Positions 15,962 through 25,329 of a stretch of DNA of 48,383 nt are shown here, in pieces. Under the pieces are notes generated by a model that made no database searches, had not been told where the DNA came from, and worked only from the letters and a program-made list of their open reading frames with translations. Every line of letters starts with the position of its first letter. Position 1 is the first letter of the stretch. The translations under genes were made by a program, and so were the position numbers. Source of the DNA: UBA4246 sp045113475 (GTDB lineage Bacteria > Bacillota > Clostridia > Christensenellales > Aristaeellaceae); NCBI GenBank assembly GCA_045113475.1, contig JBGUIY010000111.1, positions 1 through 48,383 of the forward strand, read 5' to 3'.

Positions 15962-18504
15962 TTCGTCTCAAACCAGCTCTTTCCGGTCTTCACTTCCGCC
16001 AGCAGCGGCACCTGCAGCGCCGTCACCTGCTCCATGGTTTCCCTGAGCAGGGCGGAGGCCTGCGCCGCCTGGCTTTCAGGCGCTTCGATCAGCAGCTCGT
16101 CGTGCACCTGCAGGATCAGCCGGCATTCCGGCAGTTCCCTGCGCAGGCGGTCGCTGACCTGTACCATGGCCAGCTTGATGATGTCCGCCGCAGTGCCCTG
16201 GACGGGCATGTTCATGGCCACGCGCTCGCCGAAGGAGCGGCGCGCGCCCTTTTCCCTGAGTTCCGGCAGAGGGCGCCTGCGGCCGAACAGCGTTTCGGCA
16301 TAGCCGCGTTCATGCCCCTGCTGCTTCATCCGCTCCATAAACTGATGGATGCCCGGATAGCGCTCCAGATAGCGGCCGATGAACTGCCCCGCCTCCCTGC
16401 GGCTCATATGGATGTTCCTGGCCAGGCCGAAATCGCTGATGCCGTACACGATGCCGAAATTGACCGCCTTGGCGTTCGAGCGCATCGTATGCGTGACCTC
16501 TTCGATCGGTACGCCGTAAACCTCCGCCGCCGTGCGCGCGTGGATATCCTGCCCCCTGCGGAAGGCGTCGATCATCGCCTCGTCCCCGCTCATGTGGGCC
16601 AGAACGCGCAGCTCGATCTGCGAATAGTCCGCGTCCACCAGCAGGCACCCCTCCGGCGCGATGAAGGCGCGGCGGATCTCCCGGCCGAGATCGGACCGAA
16701 CCGGGATATTCTGCAGGTTCGGCTCCGAGGAGGAAATGCGCCCCGTCGCCGTGGACACCTGGTCAAAGAAGGAATGGACCCTGCCCGTCGCGTCGATCTT
16801 GTCCAGAAGCCCATCGATGTACGTGCCGTTGAATTTGACATAGGTCCTGTATTCCAGGATCGCCTCGATGGCGGGATGGTCGTCCGCCAGCCCCTCCAGC
16901 GTCTCCGCGTCGGTGGAATAGCCGCGCTGGGTCTTCTTGCCTGCACGCAGGCCGAGCACCTCGAACAGGACATGGCCCAGCTGCTGGGGGGAATTCAGGT
17001 TGAAACCCTCCACGCCCGTCAGCCGGTATACGTCCGCTTTCAGGGCTTCGATCCGGCCGCGGTACTGCTCCCCCAGCTCCTCCAGCACCTTCCGGTCCAC
17101 GAGGAAGCCCGCCTTTTCCATCTCAAACAGCACCCGGCTCAGAGGCAGTTCGATGCGCTCGCAGAGGTCCACCATCCCGTCCCGGCTGAGTTCGTTCCGC
17201 TGGGTCATGCTCAGTCTGCGGACGCCGTCCGCGTCCGCCCTGGCGTAGTTCTCGAGGGCGTAGGCCCGCTTGAGCGGGTTCTTCAGGTACTCGGCCAGCA
17301 TCGTATCCCACACGATCTCAGGCGTTCCCAGCCCGCATTCGTCGAACCGGTGCAGCAGCCGCTTGGCATCGTGGGTAACGAGCTTCTTCGACGCGAGCGG
17401 CTTCAGGGCAGCAGACGCTTCAGGCAAGGAAAGGCCAGTATCCAGCAGGGACTGGGCCAGCGGGATCTCCGCAAAGCGCTCCCCCGACGAAAGGCTGATC
17501 CGCCCGTCGGCGAACAGCACCGAAATGCAGTCCCCCTCCGCGGCGTCCAGCCACGCGCGGATATCCTCCGCGGTCTTCAGCCTGGCCGCCTCCGGCGCGG
17601 GCGCTTCCTCTTCAGGTGCCTGCTCAGGCTCTGCTTCTGATGCGGGCCAGACCTTTTCCGCCTGCTTCAGCACGGCGTTCAGCTGGTAGCGGCGCAGCGC
17701 GGCGCGGCCGCCGTCGCCGCGGGCGTAGGCGCTGGCTTCGTAATCCGGCGTCACCGGCGCTTCCAGGCAGATGCGCGCCAGATCCCTTGAAAAACGGCCC
17801 TGGTCCGCGAATTCGCGAAGCTTCTCCCCCAGCTTGCCTTTGATCTCGCCGGCATGTGCCAGCGTTTCATCCAGCGTTCCATACTGTTCGAGAAGCCTGA
17901 CCGCCGTCTTGTCGCCGATACCCGGAATGCCGGGGATATTGTCGCTGGCGTCGCCGCTCAGGCCCTTCCAGTCGATGACCTGGGCCGGCGTGATGCCGTA
18001 CACGTTCTTGACCTCTTCCGGCGTGAAAAGCACGGTCTCGGAGATGCCTTTGCGCGTGAACAGCACGCGGGTATGTCCGGATACCAGCTGCAGGGCGTCC
18101 CGGTCACCCGTCAGGAGCATCGTGTCGATCCCCTGCTCGTGGTTCAGGCGGCTCACCGTACCGAGGATGTCGTCCGCCTCATATCCCTCGACGGCCAGCA
18201 CCGGGATGTGCATTTCCGGCAGGAGTTCGCGGATCAGCCCGAACTGGCTCACCAGGTCGTCCGGCGTCTTCTGGCGGCCCGCCTTGTATTCGGCATACTG
18301 TCGGTGGCGGAAGGTCGGCGCGTGCTCGTCGAAGGCGGCGGCGCAGTAAGCCGGCTCATAGGTCTGCAGCACCTTGAGCAGCATCATCAGGAAACCGTGC
18401 ACCGCGTTGGTCGGCACGCCGTTGGCGTCCATCGGCGGAAGCGCGTGATAAGCCCTGTGCATCAGGGAATTGCCGTCCACGATCAGAAACAGCGGCCTTG
18501 ACAT
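15958..18504 (-). CDS. polA: DNA polymerase I
   Basis: Replication and repair polymerase of 848 residues from ATG 18504, which is preferred to a more upstream in-frame start because AAGG lies seven bases before it and homologous proteins begin MSRPLFLIVDGNS. It has an N-terminal 5'-3' exonuclease domain (1-290), a central 3'-5' exonuclease-like domain (about 310-460) and the polymerase domain. The latter shows DADYSQIELRVLAHMSGD, the RSNAKAVNFGIVYG O-helix and VHDELLIE. The central domain lacks the metal-binding acidic motifs (ISVLFADG where DxE is expected), so proofreading is probably absent, as in Bacillus and Taq enzymes. Confidence 0.97.
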   Translation of the reverse strand: MSRPLFLIVDGNSLMHRAYHALPPMDANGVPTNAVHGFLMMLLKVLQTYEPAYCAAAFDEHAPTFRHRQYAEYKAGRQKTPDDLVSQFGLIRELLPEMHIPVLAVEGYEADDILGTVSRLNHEQGIDTMLLTGDRDALQLVSGHTRVLFTRKGISETVLFTPEEVKNVYGITPAQVIDWKGLSGDASDNIPGIPGIGDKTAVRLLEQYGTLDETLAHAGEIKGKLGEKLREFADQGRFSRDLARICLEAPVTPDYEASAYARGDGGRAALRRYQLNAVLKQAEKVWPASEAEPEQAPEEEAPAPEAARLKTAEDIRAWLDAAEGDCISVLFADGRISLSSGERFAEIPLAQSLLDTGLSLPEASAALKPLASKKLVTHDAKRLLHRFDECGLGTPEIVWDTMLAEYLKNPLKRAYALENYARADADGVRRLSMTQRNELSRDGMVDLCERIELPLSRVLFEMEKAGFLVDRKVLEELGEQYRGRIEALKADVYRLTGVEGFNLNSPQQLGHVLFEVLGLRAGKKTQRGYSTDAETLEGLADDHPAIEAILEYRTYVKFNGTYIDGLLDKIDATGRVHSFFDQVSTATGRISSSEPNLQNIPVRSDLGREIRRAFIAPEGCLLVDADYSQIELRVLAHMSGDEAMIDAFRRGQDIHARTAAEVYGVPIEEVTHTMRSNAKAVNFGIVYGISDFGLARNIHMSRREAGQFIGRYLERYPGIHQFMERMKQQGHERGYAETLFGRRRPLPELREKGARRSFGERVAMNMPVQGTAADIIKLAMVQVSDRLRRELPECRLILQVHDELLIEAPESQAAQASALLRETMEQVTALQVPLLAEVKTGKSWFETK

Positions 18505-18561
18505 CTGTACGCCTTCCTTTCCTTCCGTCGAAGCAACAGATCGAAGCATCAGATAGAAACA

Positions 18562-19719
18562 TCAGAGATAAGCGGCGACCCGCCTGCCGAAATCATAGAG
18601 CATGTATTCAGAGCCGCCCCGGGCCATGAACACCCCTACGAGGCCGAGGAGTACCGCCAGCACCAGCAGCACCGCGATGCCGACCCGAAGCGGGCTGACG
18701 GGGGCCTGGCCCCCGACCCTGCCGTTTTCGCCGTTGATCAGCACATAGCGGGGCTTTTTCCGGAAACTGAAGGTACACAGGTACAGGGGCAGCAGCACCA
18801 GTTTGTAGCGTACCTTGTCGTGAATGGTCTCCAGCTGCTGCACCTGGGCCTCGTCTGCATCTGAGAGGATCTTCCGTTCCGCCAGTTCAGCCATGCGCCG
18901 GTCCACCTTCGTCTGGGCGGTCTTCCAGCCCTCCTGCACGTCCCGGTCCGGCTTCACGCAGGCGTATCCGGCGATGTATTCCGGCGCGTACCGCACGATG
19001 CGGCTCATCCGGTAGGGCAGGATGCTGTTCATCATGCCTTCGGGCAGGAGACCGCTACCGGGGATCATCACGTCGTCATACCGTTCTGTGATCCTGCCGA
19101 TGTCCGTTTCCCACCGCGTCAGCTGCTCGCTCCGGGTCTCGGTGCGCTCCTTGCCGTCCCTGTCGGTCACGGTATAGGGCAGGTCCGTCTGGTAATGCCG
19201 GCCCGCGCGGCCCTGGTAAACGGAGGTGGCTTCGTCGATATAGGTCCAGTGCGGCAGGTAGACGGCGGTCACTTTCCCTTCGGCGGCCCGCTTCCGCAGG
19301 GCGCCGGTCACGAAGATCCTGCCTTTCAGCCAGTCCCTCAGCTGATCCTGTGCCTGACGGCGGGTCAGATAAAAGGGAACCAGGCTTTCCGGCGCGATCC
19401 CGTTCCCGCTCTCCGCCGCGGTCTGGGCAGCCGAACCGCAGAAAGGGCATTCCCCGACCTTCGTTTCCCCGGTCAGCACGAATTCCGCGCCGCATTTAGC
19501 GCAGCGGGTCACCCGGGTCTCGTCGCCCCAGGCCGCGTCCTCCTGCGGCGGGGCGTAATGGATATCGTACTCGTTCGGCGTCTCGCGGGTGTTCTGGAAC
19601 ACCCTGAGCGTACCGCAGTAAGGGCATTTCAGCTGCTGGGATCCGGGATCGAACACCATGCGGCCCCCGCAGGACGGGCAGGAAAAGGAGGTGTACCTGA
19701 CTGTATCGAATTCAGACAC
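18562..19719 (-). CDS. Double zinc-ribbon membrane protein (TFIIB-type ribbon), function unknown
   Basis: 385 residues. Two zinc ribbons are visible, CPSCGG...CPYCG at residues 14-35 and CAKCG...CPFCG at about 71-93. A ~220-residue alpha/beta region follows (FYLTRRQAQDQLRDWLKG..., YLPHWTYIDEATSVYQG). A single C-terminal membrane helix is at about 344-364. The GTG start at 19719 has a strong GGAGG. Proteins of this architecture are common in Clostridia and are often labelled only as zinc-ribbon proteins; no biochemical role is known to me. The position between ftsK and polA suggests co-transcription with replication and division genes. Confidence 0.8.
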   Translation of the reverse strand: MSEFDTVRYTSFSCPSCGGRMVFDPGSQQLKCPYCGTLRVFQNTRETPNEYDIHYAPPQEDAAWGDETRVTRCAKCGAEFVLTGETKVGECPFCGSAAQTAAESGNGIAPESLVPFYLTRRQAQDQLRDWLKGRIFVTGALRKRAAEGKVTAVYLPHWTYIDEATSVYQGRAGRHYQTDLPYTVTDRDGKERTETRSEQLTRWETDIGRITERYDDVMIPGSGLLPEGMMNSILPYRMSRIVRYAPEYIAGYACVKPDRDVQEGWKTAQTKVDRRMAELAERKILSDADEAQVQQLETIHDKVRYKLVLLPLYLCTFSFRKKPRYVLINGENGRVGGQAPVSPLRVGIAVLLVLAVLLGLVGVFMARGGSEYMLYDFGRRVAAYL

Positions 19720-19735
19720 GCTCCCGCCTCCTTCC

Positions 19736-22700
19736 TTACGAATCCCCGTTCCCGCTGAGCAGGCCTTCGCTCATCATCTGCACATATTCCTCGCGGGAAA
19801 TGATCGTTTTCCGGGGCTTGCTGCCCTCGGACTCGGAGATGATGCCGCGCTTGGTCATCTCGTCGATGATGCGCCCGGCGCGGGCATAGCCGATGCGCAG
19901 GGTGCGCTGCAGCATGCTGATCGAGGTCTGGCCGTCCTGGACTGCCATGCGCACGGCTTCGCTCAACAGATCGCTGAACTCGCTCTCGCGCACGTCCGAA
20001 ACCGGCTCCACCGGCTCGTCCTGTCCGGCGTCCGAGTCGGAGGTATGCTCCAGCACGTCCTGTACGGCATGGTTGTAGTCCGGATGGTAGCGCGCCTGGA
20101 TGTTCTCCGCGATCCGCGCGACCTCTTCGTCGGTCACGAAACAGCCCTGCACACGCTGCGGCTTGGAAGCGCCCACCGGCAGGTAGAGCATGTCGCCCTT
20201 GCCCATCAGCTTTTCCGCGCCGTTGATATCGATGATCGTGCGGCTGTCCACGCCGCTGGATACCGTGAAAGCGATGCGGCTGGGGATGTTGTTTTTGATG
20301 ACGCCGGTGATGACGTCTACAGAGGGGCGCTGGGTCGCCAGCACCAGGTAGATGCCCGCGGCGCGGGCCAGGGCCGCCAGGCGGCGGATGCTCTCTTCCA
20401 CGTCCTTGCGGCAGACTTCCATCAGGTCGGCCATTTCGTCGATGATGACCACGATGTGCGGCAGCCGGTCCGTGCCGGCCATTTTCTTGTTATAGCCTTC
20501 CAGGTTGCGCACGTTCTGCTTGGAGAACTTGCCGTAGCGCTCCAGCATCTCGTTGACGGTCCAGTTGAGGGCCACCGCTGCCTTTTTCGGGTCGCAGACC
20601 ACGGGGATCAGCAGGTGCGGGATACCGTTGTAAACCTGAAGCTCCACCTGCTTGGGATCCACCATGATCAGGCGGACATCCTTCGGGGAGGAACGGTAAA
20701 GCAGACTGCACACGATGGAGTTGATGCACACGGATTTACCGCTGCCGGTCGCGCCGGCGATCAGCAGGTGGGGCATCTTGGACAGGTCGCCGATGATCGG
20801 CTTGCCCGCGATGTCCTTGCCCAGCGCCACCGCCAGGGGCGACTTTGCGTTCTGCATTTCCGGGCTGTCCAGCACCTCGCGCAGGGTAACGGCGCTGACC
20901 TTGCTGTTGGGCGCTTCGATACCGATATAGGAGGTGCCGGGGATCGGCGTTTCCAGGCGCAGGCGGTCGGAGCCCATCTCAAGCATCAGGTTGTCCAGCA
21001 CGCTGGTCACCTGCTTGACCTTGATGCCCTCCGCCAGTTTCAGCGCGAAGCGCGTGATGGCAGGGCCGTGGGTGATCTCGCGCACCTGGGCGTCCACGTT
21101 GAAGGTCTTCAGCGTGCGCTCGATCTGCTGGGCGCGGTACTGGTCGTCCTCGGCGGATTCATTGGGATTGACCACCCTGGGCAGGGACAGGAAGCTCATG
21201 GGCGGCGGCACATAAGGACCGTTCTGGGTCGCGGGCGTCTGGGGCTTCGGCATTTCCGGAGTGCTGTCCAGGCGGTTCCCGCCCCGGGGCTGCGCCGCAG
21301 GCTTGATCGGCTCGTGGTCGATCTTCGGGAGGTCGATGGGATCGGTATGGACCGGCCTGGGCTTCCCGGTCTCCAGCTGGCGGCGCTCCTCGCGGGTCTG
21401 GTCGAGGTTCTTCTGCAGCTTCCGCAGCTGCAGCTGCCACTCCGACAGCGATTCGTCCTCAGCCGCATCGGGTTCCGGTTCCTCTTCGGACCGGGCCGGC
21501 GGCGTCTGCGCAAAAACAGGCGCTTCCTCTGCGGGCGCTTTGGGCTTTTCGTTTGCCTTGGGCGTTTTCGGTGCGGTTTCCTTTTTGATCGCCGCCCAGT
21601 CTTCCTCCGGCAGCTCGTCACGGACTTCCTCCGCCGGTTCGGGACGCGCGGGCGTCCGCTTCGGCGCAGGCGCGGGTTTTTCAGCGGGCTTCGCAGCAGG
21701 CCTTACGGGCATGAACGCGCTGTTGTCCGTCTCGCCGGACGGCGCCCGGGTGCGTCCGCTGACATCGTCGCGCAGGGGTTGAGGCTCCTCCCAGGGCAGC
21801 GGTTCTTCCGCCGCAGGCGCGGCAGGCTGAACCGGATCTCCCGGATTCTCCGCCACGTCGTACGCGCCGTCTGGATGGAGCACGAAGGGCTCGTGGTACA
21901 GGTCGTTCTGCGTGTTCACCGGCATGAAGGGACCGGTGGACGACGGAGCATTGGGGATCGGCGCAGGCTCCTCCCAGGCATTCTGCTGCTGCGCGGGCCG
22001 CATGAACGGGTTGCCCTCCTGCGCGGGCGCAGCCGGCTGCTCCTGAGGTTCGTCGTAGATCCAGCGCACGTTGGTGTAGGGATTGGTCTGCGAAGTATAT
22101 TCGTTCTGTTTTTCCTGGATCGGGGACATCTCAGGCTGTTCGGGCGTACGCGCGGGAGCCTGCTGCTCCCGCATGCCGGCCCGCTTCTGCCGCCAGCGCT
22201 CCATCGCGTCGGAAGCGCCGCGGATCAGCTGCGTCGGGCGGACATGCAGCAGCGCGAACAGGCACGCCAGCGTCAGGACGACCTCCAGGATCTGGCTGCC
22301 CACCGTGCCGAAGAGCATATAAGCCGGGTAGGCGAACAGCAGCGAAAGCGCGCCGCCCGCCGCCAGCTTCTCCATCCGGTAGCCCCAGTTAAAGAGCTGC
22401 TGGATGTAGGCGGGCAATGAAGCAGGCGCGAACGAACGCGAGGTAAAGTGCTGGTTGTTGTAGCTCTTGATATAGTCCATCAGGTTCACGCCGCGCTGTA
22501 CGCCCACGATGGTCACGCACGTCATCAGCGCCAGCACGTTCAGGTAAAGGAGCAGGGCAAAAAGAGGCGCGCGAAAGCTGACCCGGTGGTAGCAGCTGAC
22601 CGTCAGCGCCGCGCCGAGCCAGATGATCAGAAACGGCAGCACCGGGCTCAGGATGCCGGCGATGCCGCGCAGATACGACCGCACGAGGGTCATCACGTAG

Positions 22701-22846
22701 CTGACGCCGCTGGCGACCAGGCTCAGAACCCCGGCCGTCCCCAGCGCGATCAGCAGGATGCCGGTCACATACCGCGCAGTCAGTCCCGGCGCGCTGGAGC
22801 GCACCCGGGGCGCCTGTTTTTTCCCTTTCGTCTGTTTATTCGACAT
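19736..22846 (-). CDS. ftsK: DNA translocase FtsK/SpoIIIE
   Basis: Septal DNA pump that moves chromosomal DNA through the closing division or sporulation septum. 1036 residues: an N-terminal membrane domain of about four or five helices (25-205), then a long Pro/Glu/Ala-rich linker (about 215-550). The motor domain carries the Walker A GATGSGKS near residue 700, Walker B VVIIDEMADLM, and VLATQRPSVDVITG. A C-terminal winged-helix gamma domain (SISMLQRTLRIGYARAGRIIDEM) would read KOPS/SRS sequences. The linker is longer than in Bacillus SpoIIIE. It lies between pepF and the zinc-ribbon gene on the same strand. Confidence 0.96.
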   Translation of the reverse strand: MSNKQTKGKKQAPRVRSSAPGLTARYVTGILLIALGTAGVLSLVASGVSYVMTLVRSYLRGIAGILSPVLPFLIIWLGAALTVSCYHRVSFRAPLFALLLYLNVLALMTCVTIVGVQRGVNLMDYIKSYNNQHFTSRSFAPASLPAYIQQLFNWGYRMEKLAAGGALSLLFAYPAYMLFGTVGSQILEVVLTLACLFALLHVRPTQLIRGASDAMERWRQKRAGMREQQAPARTPEQPEMSPIQEKQNEYTSQTNPYTNVRWIYDEPQEQPAAPAQEGNPFMRPAQQQNAWEEPAPIPNAPSSTGPFMPVNTQNDLYHEPFVLHPDGAYDVAENPGDPVQPAAPAAEEPLPWEEPQPLRDDVSGRTRAPSGETDNSAFMPVRPAAKPAEKPAPAPKRTPARPEPAEEVRDELPEEDWAAIKKETAPKTPKANEKPKAPAEEAPVFAQTPPARSEEEPEPDAAEDESLSEWQLQLRKLQKNLDQTREERRQLETGKPRPVHTDPIDLPKIDHEPIKPAAQPRGGNRLDSTPEMPKPQTPATQNGPYVPPPMSFLSLPRVVNPNESAEDDQYRAQQIERTLKTFNVDAQVREITHGPAITRFALKLAEGIKVKQVTSVLDNLMLEMGSDRLRLETPIPGTSYIGIEAPNSKVSAVTLREVLDSPEMQNAKSPLAVALGKDIAGKPIIGDLSKMPHLLIAGATGSGKSVCINSIVCSLLYRSSPKDVRLIMVDPKQVELQVYNGIPHLLIPVVCDPKKAAVALNWTVNEMLERYGKFSKQNVRNLEGYNKKMAGTDRLPHIVVIIDEMADLMEVCRKDVEESIRRLAALARAAGIYLVLATQRPSVDVITGVIKNNIPSRIAFTVSSGVDSRTIIDINGAEKLMGKGDMLYLPVGASKPQRVQGCFVTDEEVARIAENIQARYHPDYNHAVQDVLEHTSDSDAGQDEPVEPVSDVRESEFSDLLSEAVRMAVQDGQTSISMLQRTLRIGYARAGRIIDEMTKRGIISESEGSKPRKTIISREEYVQMMSEGLLSGNGDS

Positions 22847-22863
22847 TCGATCTCCAATCGGCC

Positions 22864-24651
22864 TTACAGCAGTTTTTCAAGCTGGTCCACCGTTTCGGCA
22901 AAGACCTGCATCGCCCGGTGCACGGGTTCGGGGCCGGACATATCCACGCCGTCGGCCTTGAGGGCTTCGATGGGCGGCACGCTCCCGCCCAGGGACAGGA
23001 AGCGCAGGTGATCCCGGACCGCCGGCTCGTCCTCTTTGAGGATCCGGTCCGCGATGGTGACCGCGGCGGAAAAGCTGGTGGCATATTTGTATACATAGAA
23101 ATCGCGGTAGAAGTGCGGGATGCGCATCCATTCCCAGGCGATCTCCCCGTCCACATGGCAGGCGCCGCCATAGTAATGCCTGTTCAGTTCCAGATAAGCC
23201 TCGCTCAGCGCCTCCTTGGTCAGGGCTTCGCCCCTTTCGGCCATCTCGTGGCTCTTTTTTTCAAAGGCGGCGAACATGGTCTGGCGCACCACGGTCGTGC
23301 GGAAGGATTCTAGCAGATCATTCAGCAGATACTTGACCATTTCCGGCTGATCCTGATACTTGCGCTGCAGATAGCGGTTCAGCAGCACCTCGTTGCAGGT
23401 GGAGGCAACCTCCGCCACGAACAGGGAATAGCCCGCCTTGGGGAAGGGCTGCGTCCGGTCGCTGTAATAGGAGTGCATCGTGTGCCCGAGCTCGTGGGCC
23501 AGCGTGGAGGCGGAATCGAGATTGTTTTCAAAATTGAGCAGCACGTAGGGGTGCACGCCGTACACGCCGTTGCTGTACGCGCCGGAGCGCTTGGCCTTGT
23601 TCTCGTACACGTCGATCCAGCGCTTGCTGAAAGCCCTGCGCAGCACGCTCAGGTATTCCTCGCCCAGCGGGGCGAGGGCGTCCAGCACCAGGGAGCAGGC
23701 ATCCTCATAGGAAATGGGGAAATCGACGCCGCCGATCATCGGGACGTACAGGTCATACAGGTGCAGCTCGTCCACTTTCAGAAGGCGCTTGCGGATCTCC
23801 AGATAGCGGTTCAGGGTCGGCAGCGCGCCGTCCACCTCTTTGAGGAGGTTTTCATATACGCTGACGGGCACCTGGTCCGGCTCCAGCGCGGACTCCAGCG
23901 CGCTGCCGTAATGCCGCACCCGGGCGTTGAACACGTGCCGCTTGACGGAGCCGCCGTACAGCGCGGAAACCGTGCCGCCGAAACTGCCGTAGGTATTCAT
24001 CATGCCCTTGAACGCCGCCTCGCGGACTTCCCGCTTCGGGCTGCGGATCAGGGGCTGGTACTTGCCGTGGCTCAGGCGCACTTCGCTGCCTTCCCCGTCC
24101 GGCACCATGGGCATGGGCAGCTCCACGTCCGACAGCGTGCGGAAAGCGTTGGAGGGCGTTTCCAGGCTGTCGGAGGCCATGGCCAGCAGCTGCTCCTGCT
24201 CGGCGGGCAGGGTATGGGCGCGATTGCGCAGCACTTCGCCGATAAAGACGGTGTAGGGCTGCATATCGGGCTCATCCTTCAGCGCCGCCAGCTGCTCCGC
24301 GGGCATTTCCAGGAGTTCGGGCGTCAGGTAGGATCCCGCCGCCTCCAGGCTGACCGCAACGGTCTGCACCCGGCCGAGCCAGGCGGTATACGTGCCGTTG
24401 CTGCCGTCGCTGTCGTGCGCCATCATCGCGTAGGAGTAAAGCTTTTCCACGCGCTCCGTCACTTCAAAATAGGAACGGATGTATTTGCCCGGATCCTCGG
24501 CCACATGGCCCTTGCCCCGGGCGATCTCTTCCGCCAGCGCGCCGACAGCGGCCAGTTCGTCCTCGAACGCCTTGGGCGTCGCGTAAATATCGTCCAGATT
24601 CCACTGAAAACGCGGGTCCATTTCGGCGCGCGCCTTTAATTCTTTGCCCAT
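22864..24651 (-). CDS. pepF: Oligoendopeptidase F (M3 family)
   Basis: Cytoplasmic zinc endopeptidase of 595 residues that degrades short peptides. The HExxH zinc motif is HELGH near residue 386, in STLAHELGHTMHSYYSD. Downstream family segments such as FVAEVASTCNEVLL supply the third zinc ligand (Glu). The length is the usual ~600. ATG 24651 lies seven bases after the yigZ-like stop codon with GGAG within it. Same-strand neighbours on both sides suggest an operon. Confidence 0.95.
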   Translation of the reverse strand: MGKELKARAEMDPRFQWNLDDIYATPKAFEDELAAVGALAEEIARGKGHVAEDPGKYIRSYFEVTERVEKLYSYAMMAHDSDGSNGTYTAWLGRVQTVAVSLEAAGSYLTPELLEMPAEQLAALKDEPDMQPYTVFIGEVLRNRAHTLPAEQEQLLAMASDSLETPSNAFRTLSDVELPMPMVPDGEGSEVRLSHGKYQPLIRSPKREVREAAFKGMMNTYGSFGGTVSALYGGSVKRHVFNARVRHYGSALESALEPDQVPVSVYENLLKEVDGALPTLNRYLEIRKRLLKVDELHLYDLYVPMIGGVDFPISYEDACSLVLDALAPLGEEYLSVLRRAFSKRWIDVYENKAKRSGAYSNGVYGVHPYVLLNFENNLDSASTLAHELGHTMHSYYSDRTQPFPKAGYSLFVAEVASTCNEVLLNRYLQRKYQDQPEMVKYLLNDLLESFRTTVVRQTMFAAFEKKSHEMAERGEALTKEALSEAYLELNRHYYGGACHVDGEIAWEWMRIPHFYRDFYVYKYATSFSAAVTIADRILKEDEPAVRDHLRFLSLGGSVPPIEALKADGVDMSGPEPVHRAMQVFAETVDQLEKLL

Positions 24652-24657
24652 ATATGT

Positions 24658-25329
24658 TCAGTCTCCTTCCTGTGCACCGGTTTCCGCCGGCCACGGTTCA
24701 TAGGTATTCGCGATCCACAGGATCTCCGCCTGGCTGTTGGTCTGCTCGCTCAGCCGCGCCTCCGCGGCGTCCCGGTCGCGGGTCCTGACCTCCAGGGTCA
24801 CTTCCACGTCCGCCCCGAAGGCGGTCTCCAGCACCCGCACCGGCAAGAGCCCCAGCTGGTACTGTACCTTGTCCCACAGCGGATAGGGAACGGACATGAT
24901 CCCCTTCCAGGTATCCGCCATCAGGGCGATGCCGGCCGCCTCCAGCGCCACCGCGCAGGAATGGGCGTAAGCACGCACCAGGCCGCCCGCCCCCAGCAGG
25001 ATGCCGCCGAAGTAGCGGGTAATGACCACGCAGCAGTTGACCACGCGGCGGCGCTTGATCACGTCCATCATGGGCATGCCCGCCGTTCCGGAGGGCTCCC
25101 CGTCGTCGCTGAACCGCATCACGCCGGCGTTCTGCCCGATCACGTACGCATAGCAGTGATGGGTGGCGTCCCGATAGCGGGTCCGTTTGTCCTGCAGAAA
25201 GGCGAGCGCTTCCTCCTCCGTTTCGCAGGGCGCTGCGTCGCAGAGAAAGCGGCTTTTCTGCACGATGTATTCATCCTGCGCCGTCTTAAGCAGCGTCAGG
25301 TAGCCCTCTGATCCGCCCACGCCGTTCAC
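24658..25329 (-). CDS. YigZ/IMPACT-family protein
   Basis: UPF0029 family protein of 223 residues, cytoplasmic. The signature RFSDDGEPSGTAGMPMMDVI (about residues 70-90) and VVITRYFGGILLGAGGLVRAY are both intact, followed by the C-terminal DUF1949-like domain. Eukaryotic IMPACT binds GCN1; the bacterial role is unclear, though a link to translation or peptide metabolism has been proposed. The ATG at 25329 overlaps the aminotransferase stop (ATGA), and it sits directly before pepF. Confidence 0.93.
   Translation of the reverse strand: MNGVGGSEGYLTLLKTAQDEYIVQKSRFLCDAAPCETEEEALAFLQDKRTRYRDATHHCYAYVIGQNAGVMRFSDDGEPSGTAGMPMMDVIKRRRVVNCCVVITRYFGGILLGAGGLVRAYAHSCAVALEAAGIALMADTWKGIMSVPYPLWDKVQYQLGLLPVRVLETAFGADVEVTLEVRTRDRDAAEARLSEQTNSQAEILWIANTYEPWPAETGAQEGD

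Noticed and set aside
19658..22420. 920-codon plus-strand reading frame antisense to ftsK, and many similar long antisense frames (10-1482, 1728-3110, 13260-14741, 16102-17640)
   Set aside because: They mirror genuine minus-strand genes with strong family motifs. They are His/Arg/Gln/Val-rich, as expected from GC-rich codon bias, and have no motifs or start signals of their own.
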